DNA from: Actinomadura rayongensis
Lineage (GTDB): Bacteria > Actinomycetota > Actinomycetes > Streptosporangiales > Streptosporangiaceae
Assembly (NCBI RefSeq): GCF_009831215.1
Contig: NZ_WUTW01000004.1
Location: 310,001-374,000 of the forward strand
DNA: 64,000 nt
Direction of reading: 5' to 3'
Shown here: in pieces, positions 50,781 through 61,763 of the stretch
How positions within the stretch are numbered: position 1 is the stretch's first letter
Layout of the letters: every line of letters begins with the position of its first letter
Program-made: the position numbers and the translations under genes
The notes under the pieces: model-generated
Told to the model about the DNA's origin: nothing
The model's database searches: none
What the model saw: the letters and a program-made list of their open reading frames with translations, nothing else

Positions 50781-50836
50781 TTGACCGCAAAGACGATACC
50801 GTCTTCGGGGGCGTTGGCTGTACTCGGTTGTCGGTG

Positions 50837-51385
50837 TCAAGGGGCGGCCGGGGTGTAGGTCGTGTGCAGGACGCCCGTCGTGAAGGTCTTCTGCTGCGTC
50901 AGGGTCAGCGGGTGGGTCTCGGTGTCGGTGAAGAGGCGTGCGCCCTTGCCCACCACGATCGGGTGGATCAGGAGTTCCAGGCGGTCCAGGAGCTTTTCGG
51001 CCAGGAGCCAGCGAACGAGCGTTGCGCTGCCGGACATGCCGATGTCGCCGGGCAGGGACGACTTCAGGGTGCGGAGCTCCTCGGCGGCGGTGGCGCCGGG
51101 GACGATCGTTGTGTTGGACCAGGTCGCTTCGGTCAAGCTGTTGGAGACCACGTACTTGGGAATCTCGTTGATGAAGGCGGCGAAGGGCTCGTCGGCGCTC
51201 TGCTGCGGCCAGTACTGGGACCACTCGTCGTACATGGTGCGGCCCATGAGGAAGGCGTCGTAGGTCTTCATGCCCGCGCCGATCACCTCCCCCATCTCGT
51301 CGTTGAAGTAGGGGAAGTGCCACTGGTCGGGGCGTTCCACGACGCCGTCCAGCGAGATGAAGAAGTTCGCGACGATCTGTCCCAT
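50837..51385 (-). CDS. Dihydrofolate reductase-family (RibD C-terminal-like) protein
   Basis: A 182-residue reductase-fold protein: MGQIVANFFISLDGVVERPD, DAFLMGRTMYDEWSQYWP, KYVVSNSLTEATWSNTT, GDIGMSGSATLVRWLLAE, LHPIVVGKG-like LIHPIVVGKGARLF. This is the DHFR/RibD-C family common in actinomycetes, distinct from true FolA. It probably uses NADPH, on an unknown substrate. The ATG at 51385 has a CAGGAG site. It is divergent from a TetR gene across 107 bp. Confidence 0.85.
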   Translation of the reverse strand: MGQIVANFFISLDGVVERPDQWHFPYFNDEMGEVIGAGMKTYDAFLMGRTMYDEWSQYWPQQSADEPFAAFINEIPKYVVSNSLTEATWSNTTIVPGATAAEELRTLKSSLPGDIGMSGSATLVRWLLAEKLLDRLELLIHPIVVGKGARLFTDTETHPLTLTQQKTFTTGVLHTTYTPAAP

Positions 51386-51492
51386 GATGACGACTCCTGG
51401 CGGCCTGCACGCCGGTCCTTCCGGCGCGACCCACTATCGCGGCCGGGTACGACAGAACCGAGGGGTCGGCGACGGAAGGCTTGTTCTAAAGT

Positions 51493-52119
51493 GTGAGCGT
51501 GACCGTCCCCACACATCGACGCCTGCCCCGCGGGCGCCACGCGCTGCCCCCCGACGAGGTCGCGCGGACGCAGCGCGCGCGGCTGTTCCTGGCGATGGCG
51601 CAGGCGATGAGTCGGCAGGGGTTCGCGGCCACGTCGGTCGGGGACGTCCTGAAGCTCGCCGGCGTCTCGCGCCAGACGTTCTACCAGCTCTTCTCGTCCA
51701 AGCTCGACTGCTTCATGGCGACGTTCGACGCGGCGACCGAGCTGCTGGAGGCGCGCCTGAACGAGGCCGTGGAGGGCGGCGGCACGCCGCTCGAACGGTT
51801 CGAGCGGGCGATCGACGCGTACGTGACGTCGCTGGCGAGCGAGCCGGGCTACGCGCGGCTGTTCCTCGTGGAGGCGCACGCGGCGGGGCCCGAGGCGATC
51901 AAGCGGCGGCTCCAGTTCCAGTACCGGCTGGCCGACCGCATCGCGGGGCTGTTCGACTCCGGGTCGGAGGACTCGCGGTTCGCGTGCCGGACGATCGCGG
52001 CGGCCGTCGCGTCGATGGTCGTCGGCCCGCTGCTGGACGACGACCCCGAGGCCCTGCGCCGGCTCGCCGACGACATGACGCGGCACGTCCGCAGGCTCAG
52101 CGAGTCCGGCGTCCTTTGA
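51493..52119 (+). CDS. TetR-family transcriptional regulator
   Basis: A 208-residue TetR repressor. The DNA-binding domain is clear: RARLFLAMAQAMSRQGFAAT, SVGDVLKLAGVSRQTFYQLF, SSKLDCFMATFD. The C-terminal ligand domain is helical (YARLFLVEAHAAGPEAIKRR). Start GTG at 51493 or 51499; a -10-like TAAAGT sits immediately upstream, so the mRNA may be leaderless. It could regulate the divergent reductase gene or the convergent CMD/SDR pair. Confidence 0.88.
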   Translation: MSVTVPTHRRLPRGRHALPPDEVARTQRARLFLAMAQAMSRQGFAATSVGDVLKLAGVSRQTFYQLFSSKLDCFMATFDAATELLEARLNEAVEGGGTPLERFERAIDAYVTSLASEPGYARLFLVEAHAAGPEAIKRRLQFQYRLADRIAGLFDSGSEDSRFACRTIAAAVASMVVGPLLDDDPEALRRLADDMTRHVRRLSESGVL

Positions 52120-52183
52120 CGGCCGCCGGGGTGACGGGCGTGACGAAGGTCGCCACGGCCGGGTACCAGCACGGCGAGACGTC

Positions 52184-52738
52184 CTACGCCCGCCGGATCT
52201 GACCGCGCGGCGCGTCCGGCTCGATGCGCAGCGCGCCGATGACGGTCGCCAGCATCTCGTAGTGCCCGGCGAGCATGCACAGCTCGACGCACTCGGGCTC
52301 GGTGAGGTGCCGCCGCAAAGCGGCCCAAACTGCGTCGGACAGGTCGCGGGAAGCGTGCAAAGCGTCCACGGCGGCGAGGACCGCCCGCTCCCGCTCCGTC
52401 CAGCCCGGCGCGGACGGCCCGGCGAGCACCCGCTCCACGTCGGCGGACCGCACCCCGGCGCGGCGGGCGAGCCGGACGTGGTGGTCGAACTCGTACTGAC
52501 ACGACCGCAGGTGGGCGACGCGCAGGATCACCAGCTCGCTCTCCCGGCGCGGCAGAACGCCGCCGGGCATCAGCGACCCGGCGAACAGCAGCCAGGTGTG
52601 GAACAGCCGCGGACGGCGCCCGAGCGTGAGGAACAGGTTGAGCGGCCCCGTCCCGGCGACGCGGCCGGACAGGCGCGCGAACAGCCAAGTGAACGGCCCG
52701 ATCTCGGCGAGCCGGCCGGGCCGGACGCGCGGTGTCAC
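52184..52738 (-). CDS. Carboxymuconolactone decarboxylase-family protein
   Basis: A 184-residue AhpD/CMD-like protein: LFAGSLMPGGVLPRRESELV, ILRVAHLRSCQYEFDHHVRL, ARRAGVRSADVERVLAGP. The usual CxxC of AhpD is reduced to a single Cys (SCQYEFDHH), pointing to the CMD branch that is not a classical peroxidase partner. The GTG at 52738 overlaps the stop of the SDR gene, so they are coupled. Confidence 0.85.
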   Translation of the reverse strand: MTPRVRPGRLAEIGPFTWLFARLSGRVAGTGPLNLFLTLGRRPRLFHTWLLFAGSLMPGGVLPRRESELVILRVAHLRSCQYEFDHHVRLARRAGVRSADVERVLAGPSAPGWTERERAVLAAVDALHASRDLSDAVWAALRRHLTEPECVELCMLAGHYEMLATVIGALRIEPDAPRGQIRRA

Positions 52739-53613
52739 ACGGTCTCCCCGGGCTGCGGCGTGGTGAGCGGGGCGTTCTCGCCGCGCGCGATCTCCAGGGC
52801 GCGGTCCAGGTCGCGCTGGACGATCCGGTCCAGGAACGGCTGCACGGCCATCCGCACCGGCAGCACCCCGCCGACCCACCAGGGCGCGACGACGCGGCGG
52901 GCGCGCCGGGCGATGCCGCGTTCGAGGGCGTCGATGCCGACCTCCAGCGGCGTGACGCCGGCCAGCCCGGACGCCGAGCGCCGCTTGCCGATGAGCGCGG
53001 CGGCGGCCTCGGTGCCGAACCCGCGGCTGGTCATGTCGGTGTCGAGTTCGGCGAAGTAGGCGACGCCGACGCGGGCGCCGGACGGCCGCAGCTCGGCGCG
53101 CAGCGTGTTGCCGAGCGTCTCGACGGCGGCCTTGGACGCGCTGTAGGCGCCGAGCAGCGGGAGCTGGACGGCGGCGGCGGCCGACGCGACCGCGAGCGCG
53201 TACCCGCGCCGGTGCGCGACGTGCGGCCCGGCGGCGCGCAGCGTGTTGTAGGTGCCGGTGGCGTTGACGCGCAGGGTCTGGTCCCAGACGGCCGGGTCGC
53301 CGCCGAGGACGGGCAGCTGCGCGGCGATCCCGGCGTTGGCGACGACGACGTCCAGCCCGCCGAGGGCAGCGACGGTCGACGCGACGGCGGCGTCCACGGC
53401 CGCGCGGTCGGCTACGTCGCACACCGCCCACGGCGCGGACCCGCAGCGCGCCGCGACGTCGGCGAGCAGGTCGGGTTCGAGCCCGGCGAGGGCGACGCGG
53501 GCGCCGCGGGCGTGCAGGCGCTCGGCGAGCGCGGCGCCGATGCCGCGCGCGGAGCCGGTGATGAGGACCCGGCGCCCGGTCAGCGGGGGGAGGCGGCGCG
53601 CGTTCGCAATCAT
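52735..53613 (-). CDS. Short-chain dehydrogenase/reductase
   Basis: A 292-residue SDR oxidoreductase. NAD(P) motif TGSARGIGAALAERL, DVADRAAVDAAV, NAG motif LDVVVANAGIAAQ, catalytic Ser in AVASAAAAVQLP and YxxxK in GAYSASKAAVETLG. SDRs of this type reduce or oxidise hydroxyl/keto groups; the substrate is unknown. It is coupled to the CMD-like gene and starts at the ATG at 53613. Confidence 0.92.
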   Translation of the reverse strand: MIANARRLPPLTGRRVLITGSARGIGAALAERLHARGARVALAGLEPDLLADVAARCGSAPWAVCDVADRAAVDAAVASTVAALGGLDVVVANAGIAAQLPVLGGDPAVWDQTLRVNATGTYNTLRAAGPHVAHRRGYALAVASAAAAVQLPLLGAYSASKAAVETLGNTLRAELRPSGARVGVAYFAELDTDMTSRGFGTEAAAALIGKRRSASGLAGVTPLEVGIDALERGIARRARRVVAPWWVGGVLPVRMAVQPFLDRIVQRDLDRALEIARGENAPLTTPQPGETV

Positions 53614-53658
53614 GCGCGGGACCGTATCACACGCAAACAGGCGTGTTCTTTTGGAAAC

Positions 53659-54564
53659 TCACACCGGGTCCGTGCCGTCCTGCTCGGCGAGGAACCGCTC
53701 GAACTGGGCGGCGATCTCGTCGGCGGTCGGCATGTCCCGCTCGTCGGCGAGCAGGCTCTCGCGCTCGGCCGCGCCCGCGAACGCGTCGTACTGCTGCTCC
53801 AGCGCCCGGACGACCTTCTCCACCTCGGCGTTGCCCGCGACCTGCTCGGCGATCTCGGCGTCGGTGCGGGCGGCGGCGTCGCGCAGCCCGTCCGACGGCA
53901 GGACGAGCCCGGACGCGCCCACGATCGCCTCCAGCCCCGCGACCGCCGCCGCCGGGTACGACGCCTGCGCCAGGTAGTGCGGGACGTGCACGGCGTACCC
54001 CACCGCGTCGTGCCCCGCCTCCCCCAGCCGGAACTCCAGCAGCCCCGAGACGCTGCCCGGCACCTGCATCCGGTCGAACCACGCCGCCTTGTTGACCAGT
54101 TCGGGACGCGTCGCGTGCGACGTCATCCCCACCGGCCGGGTGTGCGGCACGCCCATCGGGATCCCGTGGACCCCGACGACGAGCCGCACCCCGAGCCGCT
54201 TGACGAGGTCGCGCACCGACGCCACGAACCCCTCCCAGAGCCGGTCGGGCTCCGGGCCGGTGAGCAGCAGGAACGGCGTGCCGACCTCGTCGCGCAGCAG
54301 GTGGACGGCGAGTTCGGGCGCGGCGTAGTCCGACCAGTGGTCCTTGTCGAACGTCATGGTCGGGCGCCGCGCCCGGTAGTCGATGAGGGAGTCCACGTCG
54401 AACCGGGCGATGACCCGGTGCTCCAGGGCGTCGAGCAGGTGCTCGCGCAGGAGCTGGCCGGTGGACCCCGCGTCGACGAAGCCGTCGAGGCTGTGGAGGA
54501 GGACCGGCCCGTCCAACGCGGGCAGGTCCCCGTCCAGCTCGTACAGGTCCTCTGGGTTGCGCAC
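53659..54564 (-). CDS. PAC2-family protein (proteasome assembly chaperone-like fold)
   Basis: A 301-residue PAC2 protein: GPVLLHSLDGFVDAGSTGQL, DVDSLIDYRARRPTMTFDKD, LVVGVHGIPMGVPHTRPVGM, AVGYAVHVPHYLAQASYPAA and a helical acidic C-terminus. The family is universal in actinobacteria and shares a fold with eukaryotic proteasome assembly chaperones; the bacterial role is unclear. GTG at 54564 (VRNPEDLYELDGD) is chosen because GGGGGG lies four bases upstream; a TTG at 54582 is the alternative. Confidence 0.9.
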   Translation of the reverse strand: MRNPEDLYELDGDLPALDGPVLLHSLDGFVDAGSTGQLLREHLLDALEHRVIARFDVDSLIDYRARRPTMTFDKDHWSDYAAPELAVHLLRDEVGTPFLLLTGPEPDRLWEGFVASVRDLVKRLGVRLVVGVHGIPMGVPHTRPVGMTSHATRPELVNKAAWFDRMQVPGSVSGLLEFRLGEAGHDAVGYAVHVPHYLAQASYPAAAVAGLEAIVGASGLVLPSDGLRDAAARTDAEIAEQVAGNAEVEKVVRALEQQYDAFAGAAERESLLADERDMPTADEIAAQFERFLAEQDGTDPV

Positions 54565-54638
54565 CGTACCCCCCAAGTCCAACGTCGAATGAACTCAACA
54601 TTAGGACATGGCGGGCTTCTTCCCCGTCCCGCCGAACG

Positions 54639-55598
54639 TCAGCTTCCGGCGCCGAACACGCGGCTGCCGAGGAAGTCGTCGGCGCGCAGCGTGGTCAGCT
54701 CCGCGCGATCGACGGACCCGCCCGCGTCCAGCAGCCGGTTGGCGTGCCGGAGCCTGGCCCGCTCGATCGCGTTGCGCACCGACCGGGCGTTGGCGAACCG
54801 CGGCTGCTTGCGCCGCCGTTCGACGTACTCGCGGAAGACGGGCTCGGCGGCCGGGTCGAGCCGGTAGCCCTCGCGCTCCATCATCATCGTCCCGATCTCC
54901 TCCAGCTCGCCGGCGGCGTAGTCGGGGAAGTCGATGTGGTGCGCGATGCGGCTGCTCATGCCGGGGTTGGACGAGAAGAACGAGTCCATCCGGTCCTTGT
55001 AGCCGGCGAGCACCACCACGAGGTCGTCGCGCTGGTTCTCCATCACCTGCAGCAGGATCTCGATGGCCTCCTGCCCGTAGTCGCGCTCGTTCTCCGCGCG
55101 GTACAGGTAGTACGCCTCGTCAATGAACAGGACGCCGCCCATCGCGCGCTTCAGGACCTCCTTGGTCTTCGGCGCGGTGTGGCCGACGTACTGGCCGACG
55201 AGGTCGTCGCGGGTGACCGACACAAGGTGGCCGCGCCGGACGTACCCGAGCCGGTGCAGCAGCTCGGCGAGCCGGACGGCGACGGTCGTCTTGCCCGTCC
55301 CCGGACTGCCGGTGAAGCACATGTGCAGGTTGGGACGGCCCGAGTCGATCCCGAACCGCTCCCGGACGCGGTCGATCAGCAGCAGCGCCGCGATCTCCCG
55401 GATCCGGGTCTTGACCGGGACGAGCCCGACCAGTTCGCGGTCGAGCGCGTCCAGGACCTCGTCCACCTGCGAGTCGGCGCGTTCTTTGGCGAGGTCGATC
55501 GACGCGTCCGGGGGGAGCGGCTCCCCGGCGGAAGAGGTCTCCTCCTCCGCCGGGGAGCCCGACCCGGGACGCATCCCGAAGCCGACACGCTCGGTCAT
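54639..55598 (-). CDS. cbbX: Red-type RuBisCO activase CbbX
   Basis: A 319-residue AAA+ ATPase that remodels inhibited red-type RuBisCO using ATP. Walker [59 protein letters not shown], Walker [21 protein letters not shown], then [13 protein letters not shown] and the C-terminal [20 protein letters not shown]. The core from [20 protein letters not shown] matches CbbX throughout. An N-terminal extension of about 30 residues ([14 protein letters not shown]) is encoded by a large hairpin. The ATG at 55598 overlaps the rbcS stop (ATGA), so it is third in the rbcL-rbcS-cbbX operon. Confidence 0.95.
   Translation of the reverse strand: MTERVGFGMRPGSGSPAEEETSSAGEPLPPDASIDLAKERADSQVDEVLDALDRELVGLVPVKTRIREIAALLLIDRVRERFGIDSGRPNLHMCFTGSPGTGKTTVAVRLAELLHRLGYVRRGHLVSVTRDDLVGQYVGHTAPKTKEVLKRAMGGVLFIDEAYYLYRAENERDYGQEAIEILLQVMENQRDDLVVVLAGYKDRMDSFFSSNPGMSSRIAHHIDFPDYAAGELEEIGTMMMEREGYRLDPAAEPVFREYVERRRKQPRFANARSVRNAIERARLRHANRLLDAGGSVDRAELTTLRADDFLGSRVFGAGS
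55519..55559 (-). promoter_or_regulatory. 14-bp-stem hairpin at the start of cbbX
   Basis: Perfect arms GGCTCCCCGGCGGA and TCCGCCGGGGAGCC with a 13-base loop, 40-80 nt inside the cbbX reading frame. It encodes only the non-conserved N-terminal extension. It could end or stabilise part of the rbcLS transcripts. Confidence 0.5.
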
Positions 55599-56019
55599 GA
55601 CGTCGGGTACCGGTCGCCCTGCGGGCGGTCGAGCGCGTACGGGTGGGTCGTGTACTGGGTGCGCCGGTCGGAGACCTCGGTGCGGTCCAGCCGGAACCCG
55701 GGCTCCTCGGCGGGACGCTGGACGATGAACTGCAGCGCGGTCGTCTGGCGTCCGTACCGGGCGTCGTAGGCGTTCAGCCGGATGTAGTGGTTCGGGTAGG
55801 CCTTGCGGCACTCGTTCACTTCCAGCAGGACGCCCGCCGGGTCCTTGAGGTCGAACATCGGCAGGCCCCACATCTCCCAGTAGGAGTTCCGGGGGTGCGG
55901 GTCGTCGGTGAACTCCACCGAGCAGGGCCAGTCCCGGTCCAGGGCGTAGGCGATCTGCTTGGTGATCTCTTCGTCGGTGAAGTCCGGCAGGTACGAGAAG
56001 GTTCCTTGGGTCACGCGCA

Positions 56020-56020
<1 letters not shown>
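55595..56020 (-). CDS. rbcS: RuBisCO small subunit, red type
   Basis: A 141-residue small subunit of form I RuBis[82 protein letters not shown]. The C-terminal extension (about residues 105-141) is longer than in green-type subunits, as is usual for red-type enzymes, where it forms a central hairpin. The start overlaps the rbcL stop by one base (TGATG). It assembles as L8S8 with RbcL. Confidence 0.96.
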
Positions 56021-57650
<1,630 letters not shown>

Positions 57651-57672
57651 GTTGAACCAGGAGGTCGGGCCG

Positions 57673-58539
57673 ATGACCGAGGGACGGTTGCGGACGTTCG
57701 TCACCCTCGCCGAGACGGGCTCGGTCCGCGAGGCGGCGCGGCGGCTGTACGTGACGGAGTCCGCAGTGTCGGCCGCGGTGGCGGGACTGGCCCGTGACCT
57801 GGGCGTTCCGCTCGTCCGGCGGGCGGGGCGGGGGCTCGCGCTGACCCCGCCGGGCGCCGTCTACGCCGGGTACGCGCGGCAGGTGCTCGGGCTGCTGGAG
57901 CAGGGCCGGGCGGCGGCGCGCGGCGCGGCGGACCCGGCGCGCGGGCCGCTGCGCCTCGCGGCGGTCACCACGGCCGCCGACGAGCTGGTCCCCGACCTGC
58001 TCGCCGGGTTCCGGACGCGCTGGCCGGAGGTGGAGCTGACCCTGTTCGTCGGGCCGCGCCGCGCGGTGTTCGACCGGCTCGCCGCGCACGACGCCGACCT
58101 CGTCCTCGCGGGCCGGCCGCCCGCCGAGCTGGCCGCGACCGTCCTCGCCCGGCACCCGAACGACCTCGTGGTCGTCGGCGCGCCGGGCCTGGCCGCCTCG
58201 TTCTCGCTGGACGCGACGCCGTGGGTGATGCGCGAGCCCGGCTCGGGCACCCGCGCGACCGCCGAGGCGTACCTGGCCGAGCACGACGCGGCGCCGCCCC
58301 GGCTCGTCCTCGGGTCCAACGGCGCGGTCGTCGCGGGCGCGGCGGCGGGGCTCGGCGCGGCGCTGGTGTCCCGGGAGGCGGTCGGCGCGCACCTGGCCGA
58401 CGGCCGGCTCGTCGTCATCGACGCGCCCGGCACCCCGCTGGACCGTCCCTGGCACGCCGTCTCCGGCCCCGATCCCACCGCGACCACGCGGTTGTTCGTG
58501 GACCACCTCCTCGGCGCGCCGGGCTGGACGGCGGCCTGA
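57673..58539 (+). CDS. cbbR: LysR-family regulator, probably CbbR
   Basis: A 288-residue LysR protein: MTEGRLRTFVTLAETGSVRE, AARRLYVTESAVSAAVAGLA, RDLGVPLVRRAGRGLALTP, then a C-terminal effector domain (WVMREPGSGTRATAEAYLAE is typical of CbbR/CysB-like proteins). Divergent orientation from rbcL and a repeat-containing gap argue for CbbR, the activator of Calvin-cycle genes. The ATG at 57673 has AGGAGG eight bases upstream. Confidence 0.88.
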   Translation: MTEGRLRTFVTLAETGSVREAARRLYVTESAVSAAVAGLARDLGVPLVRRAGRGLALTPPGAVYAGYARQVLGLLEQGRAAARGAADPARGPLRLAAVTTAADELVPDLLAGFRTRWPEVELTLFVGPRRAVFDRLAAHDADLVLAGRPPAELAATVLARHPNDLVVVGAPGLAASFSLDATPWVMREPGSGTRATAEAYLAEHDAAPPRLVLGSNGAVVAGAAAGLGAALVSREAVGAHLADGRLVVIDAPGTPLDRPWHAVSGPDPTATTRLFVDHLLGAPGWTAA

Positions 58540-58579
58540 CACAATCGGCGCAGCCGATCCGTCCGCCAGGGAGCCGCCC

Positions 58580-59755
58580 ATGCCCGCCGACCGCGCGTAC
58601 GACATCGTCCTGTTCGGTGCCACCGGGTACACCGGCGGGCTCACCGCCGAGTACCTGGCCGCCCACGCCGGCCCGGACGTGCGGTGGGCCGTCGCCGGAC
58701 GGGACCGGGGGCGGCTGGAGGCCGTCCGGGACCGTCTCGCCGCGCTCGACCCCGCGCTCGCCGAGCTGCCGCTGCTGCACGCCGACACCGGCGACACGGC
58801 GTCCATCGAGGCCGTCGCGACCATGACCCGCGTCGTGATCACGACGGTCGGCCCCTACGCGCGGCTCGGCGAACCGCTCGTCGCCGCGTGCGCCCGCGCC
58901 GGGACCGACTACGTGGACCTGACGGGCGAGCCGACGTTCGTGGACGAGATGTACGTCCGCCACCACGAGCAGGCCGTCCGGACCGGCGCGCGGATCGTCC
59001 ACGCCTGCGGGTTCGACTCGATCCCGCACGACCTCGGCGCGTACTTCACCGTCAAGCACCTGCCCGAGGGCGTGCCGCTGCGCGTCGAGGGGTTCGTGCG
59101 GGCGCGCGGGGACGTCTCGGGCGGCACGCTGGAGTCGGCCGTCGGGATCTTCGCCGACCCGGTGCGGATGCTGCGCGCCGAGCGCGCCCGCGCCGCCGCC
59201 GAGCCGCGTCCCGCCGGGCGCCGCGCGCGGATCTCGCGGCGGCCCGTCCCGCACGCGCGGGTGCGCGGCTGGGCGCTGCCGCTGCCGACGATCGACCCGG
59301 CGATCGTCGTCCGGTCGGCCGCCGCGCTGGAGCGGTACGGGCCGGACTTCTCCTACGGGCACTACCTCGCGACGCGGCGGTTCGCGACGGCGGCCGGGCT
59401 CGCGGCGGGCTCGGCGGCGCTGCTGGCCGTCGCGCCGGTGAAGCCCGCGCGGGAGCTGCTGCTGCGGCTGCGGCGGCCGGGCGAGGGGCCGTCGGAGACC
59501 GTCCGCGCGCGCAACTGGTTCCGCGTGACGTTCGTCGGCGAGGGCGGCGGACGGCGCGTGGTGACCGAGGTGTCCGGCGGCGACCCCGGTTACGGCGAGA
59601 CGGCCAAGATGCTCGCCGAGTCGGCGCTGTGCCTGGCGCTGGACGAGCTGCCCGACACGTCCGGGCAGGTCACGACCGCGACCGCGATGGGCGACGCGCT
59701 GATCGAGCGGCTCGTCAAGGCCGGGCTGTCGTTCCGGGTCCTGCGGGCCGGATGA
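58580..59755 (+). CDS. Saccharopine dehydrogenase-like / trans-acting enoyl reductase family protein
   Basis: A 391-residue oxidoreductase. N-terminal Rossmann motif IVLFGATGYTGGLTAEYLA, WAVAGRDRGRLEAVRDRLA, VVITTVGPYARLGEPLVAAC, GTDYVDLTGEPTFVDEMYV, IVHACGFDSIPHDLGAYFTV. Mycobacterial relatives (Rv2953) act as trans enoyl reductases in phthiocerol lipid synthesis; most others are uncharacterised. The ATG at 58580 lies 40 bp after cbbR. Its end overlaps the convergent histidine kinase gene by 41 bp. Confidence 0.88.
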   Translation: MPADRAYDIVLFGATGYTGGLTAEYLAAHAGPDVRWAVAGRDRGRLEAVRDRLAALDPALAELPLLHADTGDTASIEAVATMTRVVITTVGPYARLGEPLVAACARAGTDYVDLTGEPTFVDEMYVRHHEQAVRTGARIVHACGFDSIPHDLGAYFTVKHLPEGVPLRVEGFVRARGDVSGGTLESAVGIFADPVRMLRAERARAAAEPRPAGRRARISRRPVPHARVRGWALPLPTIDPAIVVRSAAALERYGPDFSYGHYLATRRFATAAGLAAGSAALLAVAPVKPARELLLRLRRPGEGPSETVRARNWFRVTFVGEGGGRRVVTEVSGGDPGYGETAKMLAESALCLALDELPDTSGQVTTATAMGDALIERLVKAGLSFRVLRAG

Positions 59756-60845
59756 ACGCCGGGACGGGCACGATCGCCTCGACCGTCGTCCCGACCCCCG
59801 GGCGGCTCGTCACGGTGACGCGTCCGCCGAGCAGTTCGGCGCGCTCGGCCATGCCGCGCAGGCCGTAGGAGTCCAGCGGGATCCCGGCGTCGGGGACGGC
59901 GAAGCCCCGGCCGTCGTCGGCGATCCGCAGCCGCACCCGGTCGCGCTCGTTGTCCAGCAGGATGTCGACGGCGGTGCCGTGCGCGTGCCGCAGCGCGTTC
60001 GCGACCGCTTCCTGCGCGATGCGGTACAGCGCGGTCTGGACGTGGTCGGGCAGCGCGTCGTCCAGTTCGCCGGTCACGGTCACGGTGACGTCCAGGGACG
60101 CGCCGGTCTCGCGCGCCAGCCCGGCGAGCGCCGCCGACAGGCCGAGGTCGTCCAGCACCGGCGGGCGCAGCCCCCCGATCGCGGCGCGGGTCTCGGCGCC
60201 CGCCCGGTCGCACTGCGCGCGGGCGAGGCGGAGCTGTTCGCGGGCCTCGGGGTGGTGGTCGGGCAGGGCGCGTTCGGCCGCCGACAGGTGGAAGCCGAGG
60301 CTGGCCAGGCGCTGCGCGATGCCGTCGTGGATGTCGCGGCTCAGCCGGGTGCGCTCGGCCTCCTGCGCCTCGACCGCGCGCTCGGCGAACCGCTCGGCGG
60401 CGTGCTCGCGCTCCTCGGCCGCGCGCAGCCGCCGCGCCGAGCACAGGACGGGCGCGAACAGCTCGCCGAGCGCGGTGACGAGCGTCACGTCGTCGGGGCG
60501 GCACGGACCCGCGAACCGGATGTCGAGCACCGCGATCGTGGCGTTGCCCCGGTGGACGGGGATGGCGATGCCGCGTCCGTCGGCGTGCGGGCGGGCGCGG
60601 CCGTGCGCGGCGACCCAGCCCGCGTCGCCCATCCCGAGCGGGACCGGCGGGCCGCCCCATTCCAGCCGCCGCCCGTCCTGGTCGACCACGTAGACGTCGC
60701 AGAACGCCACCGCCTCCGCCGACCGGACGACGAGCCCGGACAGCTCGGCGGCCAGTTCCGGCAGGTCCCGGTCCGAGCAGGCGACGGTCACGATCCGCAC
60801 GAGCAGGTCGCGGCCTCGTCCGGCCAGCAGGTCCAGCGCGCTCAC
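59715..60845 (-). CDS. GAF-domain sensor histidine kinase (NarL-partner type)
   Basis: A 376-residue cytoplasmic kinase without membrane segments. Residues 1-130 look like a GAF sensor domain (AFCDVYVVDQDGRRLEWGGP). The dimerisation domain (HisKA_3) holds the phosphorylated His in TRLSRDIHDGIAQRLASLGF. ATP-binding motifs: ALYRIAQEAVANALRHAHG, RLRIADDGRGF, DSYGLRGMAERAELLGGR and PGVGTTVEAIVPV. The GTG at 60845 starts MSALDLLAGRG. The response-regulator gene lies 112 bp upstream on the same strand. Confidence 0.92.
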   Translation of the reverse strand: MSALDLLAGRGRDLLVRIVTVACSDRDLPELAAELSGLVVRSAEAVAFCDVYVVDQDGRRLEWGGPPVPLGMGDAGWVAAHGRARPHADGRGIAIPVHRGNATIAVLDIRFAGPCRPDDVTLVTALGELFAPVLCSARRLRAAEEREHAAERFAERAVEAQEAERTRLSRDIHDGIAQRLASLGFHLSAAERALPDHHPEAREQLRLARAQCDRAGAETRAAIGGLRPPVLDDLGLSAALAGLARETGASLDVTVTVTGELDDALPDHVQTALYRIAQEAVANALRHAHGTAVDILLDNERDRVRLRIADDGRGFAVPDAGIPLDSYGLRGMAERAELLGGRVTVTSRPGVGTTVEAIVPVPAFIRPAGPGTTARP

Positions 60846-60957
60846 TGTGTCCCCCGCTCGCCTACGGCGCGCCTTGAGCCGCGCGCTTCCCTCGTCGCTC
60901 TGGTCGCAAGCTCCCGACGCTCCTCAGTCCACCGCACGGCGCGCGCCTCCGGCGCGC

Positions 60958-61614
60958 TCATCGGAACAGGCCCTCGCGGAGCGCGACCGCGATCGCGGCG
61001 GAGCGGTCGGCGACCTCCAGTTTCCGGTAGAGCGCGCGCAGATGGCTCTTGACCGTCTCCTCGCTCAGGACGAGCCGCGCCGCGATGGCCTTGTTCGAGA
61101 GGCCGCCGACGAGCAGGCTCAGCACCTCGCTCTCGCGCTGGGTGAGGCCGCGGTTGGCGCCCGGCCAGAACTCGCCGCGGGTGAGGCGGGCGGCGGTGAC
61201 GGCCATCCGTCCCGCCAGCGTCGGGTCGACGACCGTCTCGCCGCGCGCGACCTCCTCCAGGCGCCGGACGAGTTCCGGGCCGTCCACGCGTTTCAGCAGG
61301 TAGCCGCCCGCGCCCGCGCGCAGCGCCTCGAAGACGTACTGCTCGTCGTCGTAGACCGACAGGAACACCACGCGGGACCCCGGCGACCGTCCGGTCAGCG
61401 CGCGGCACAGGTCCAGGCCGCTCTCGGGGCCGAGCCGGACGTCCAGGAGCACGACGTCCGGGCGCAGCGTGCTGACCAGCCGGGTCGCGTCCTCGGACGT
61501 GGCCGCCTGGCCCACCACCCGCACGCGGCCCGCGAATCCCGCCAGCATCGCCTGGAGGCCGGCGAGGATCATCTCGTGGTCGTCGACGAGGACGACGCGT
61601 ACGGGGGTGCCCAT
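60958..61614 (-). CDS. NarL/FixJ-family response regulator
   Basis: A 218-residue regulator. Receiver: VRVVLVDDHEMILAGLQAML, phosphoacceptor Asp in PDVVLLDVRLGPESG, conserved Lys in GGYLLKRVDGPEL. LuxR-type helix-turn-helix: LTQRESEVLSLLVGGLSNKA, RLVLSEETVKSHLRALYRK. It is partnered with the GAF kinase downstream. Placed between RuBisCO and phosphoribulokinase genes, it could respond to redox or CO2 supply, which is inference. Confidence 0.93.
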   Translation of the reverse strand: MGTPVRVVLVDDHEMILAGLQAMLAGFAGRVRVVGQAATSEDATRLVSTLRPDVVLLDVRLGPESGLDLCRALTGRSPGSRVVFLSVYDDEQYVFEALRAGAGGYLLKRVDGPELVRRLEEVARGETVVDPTLAGRMAVTAARLTRGEFWPGANRGLTQRESEVLSLLVGGLSNKAIAARLVLSEETVKSHLRALYRKLEVADRSAAIAVALREGLFR

Positions 61615-61763
61615 CGGGGCACGATAACAACCGCAAACTACCCGCCAGTAGCCCCCGCCGGACCGGGTTCACCCCCGCCCTCACCCATCCGGGGGACGAC
61701 CGGTGAGGACGCCCTGCCTAGCGTGTCGGAGGACACATTGACCCCCTGCGAGGAGGAGGCCAG

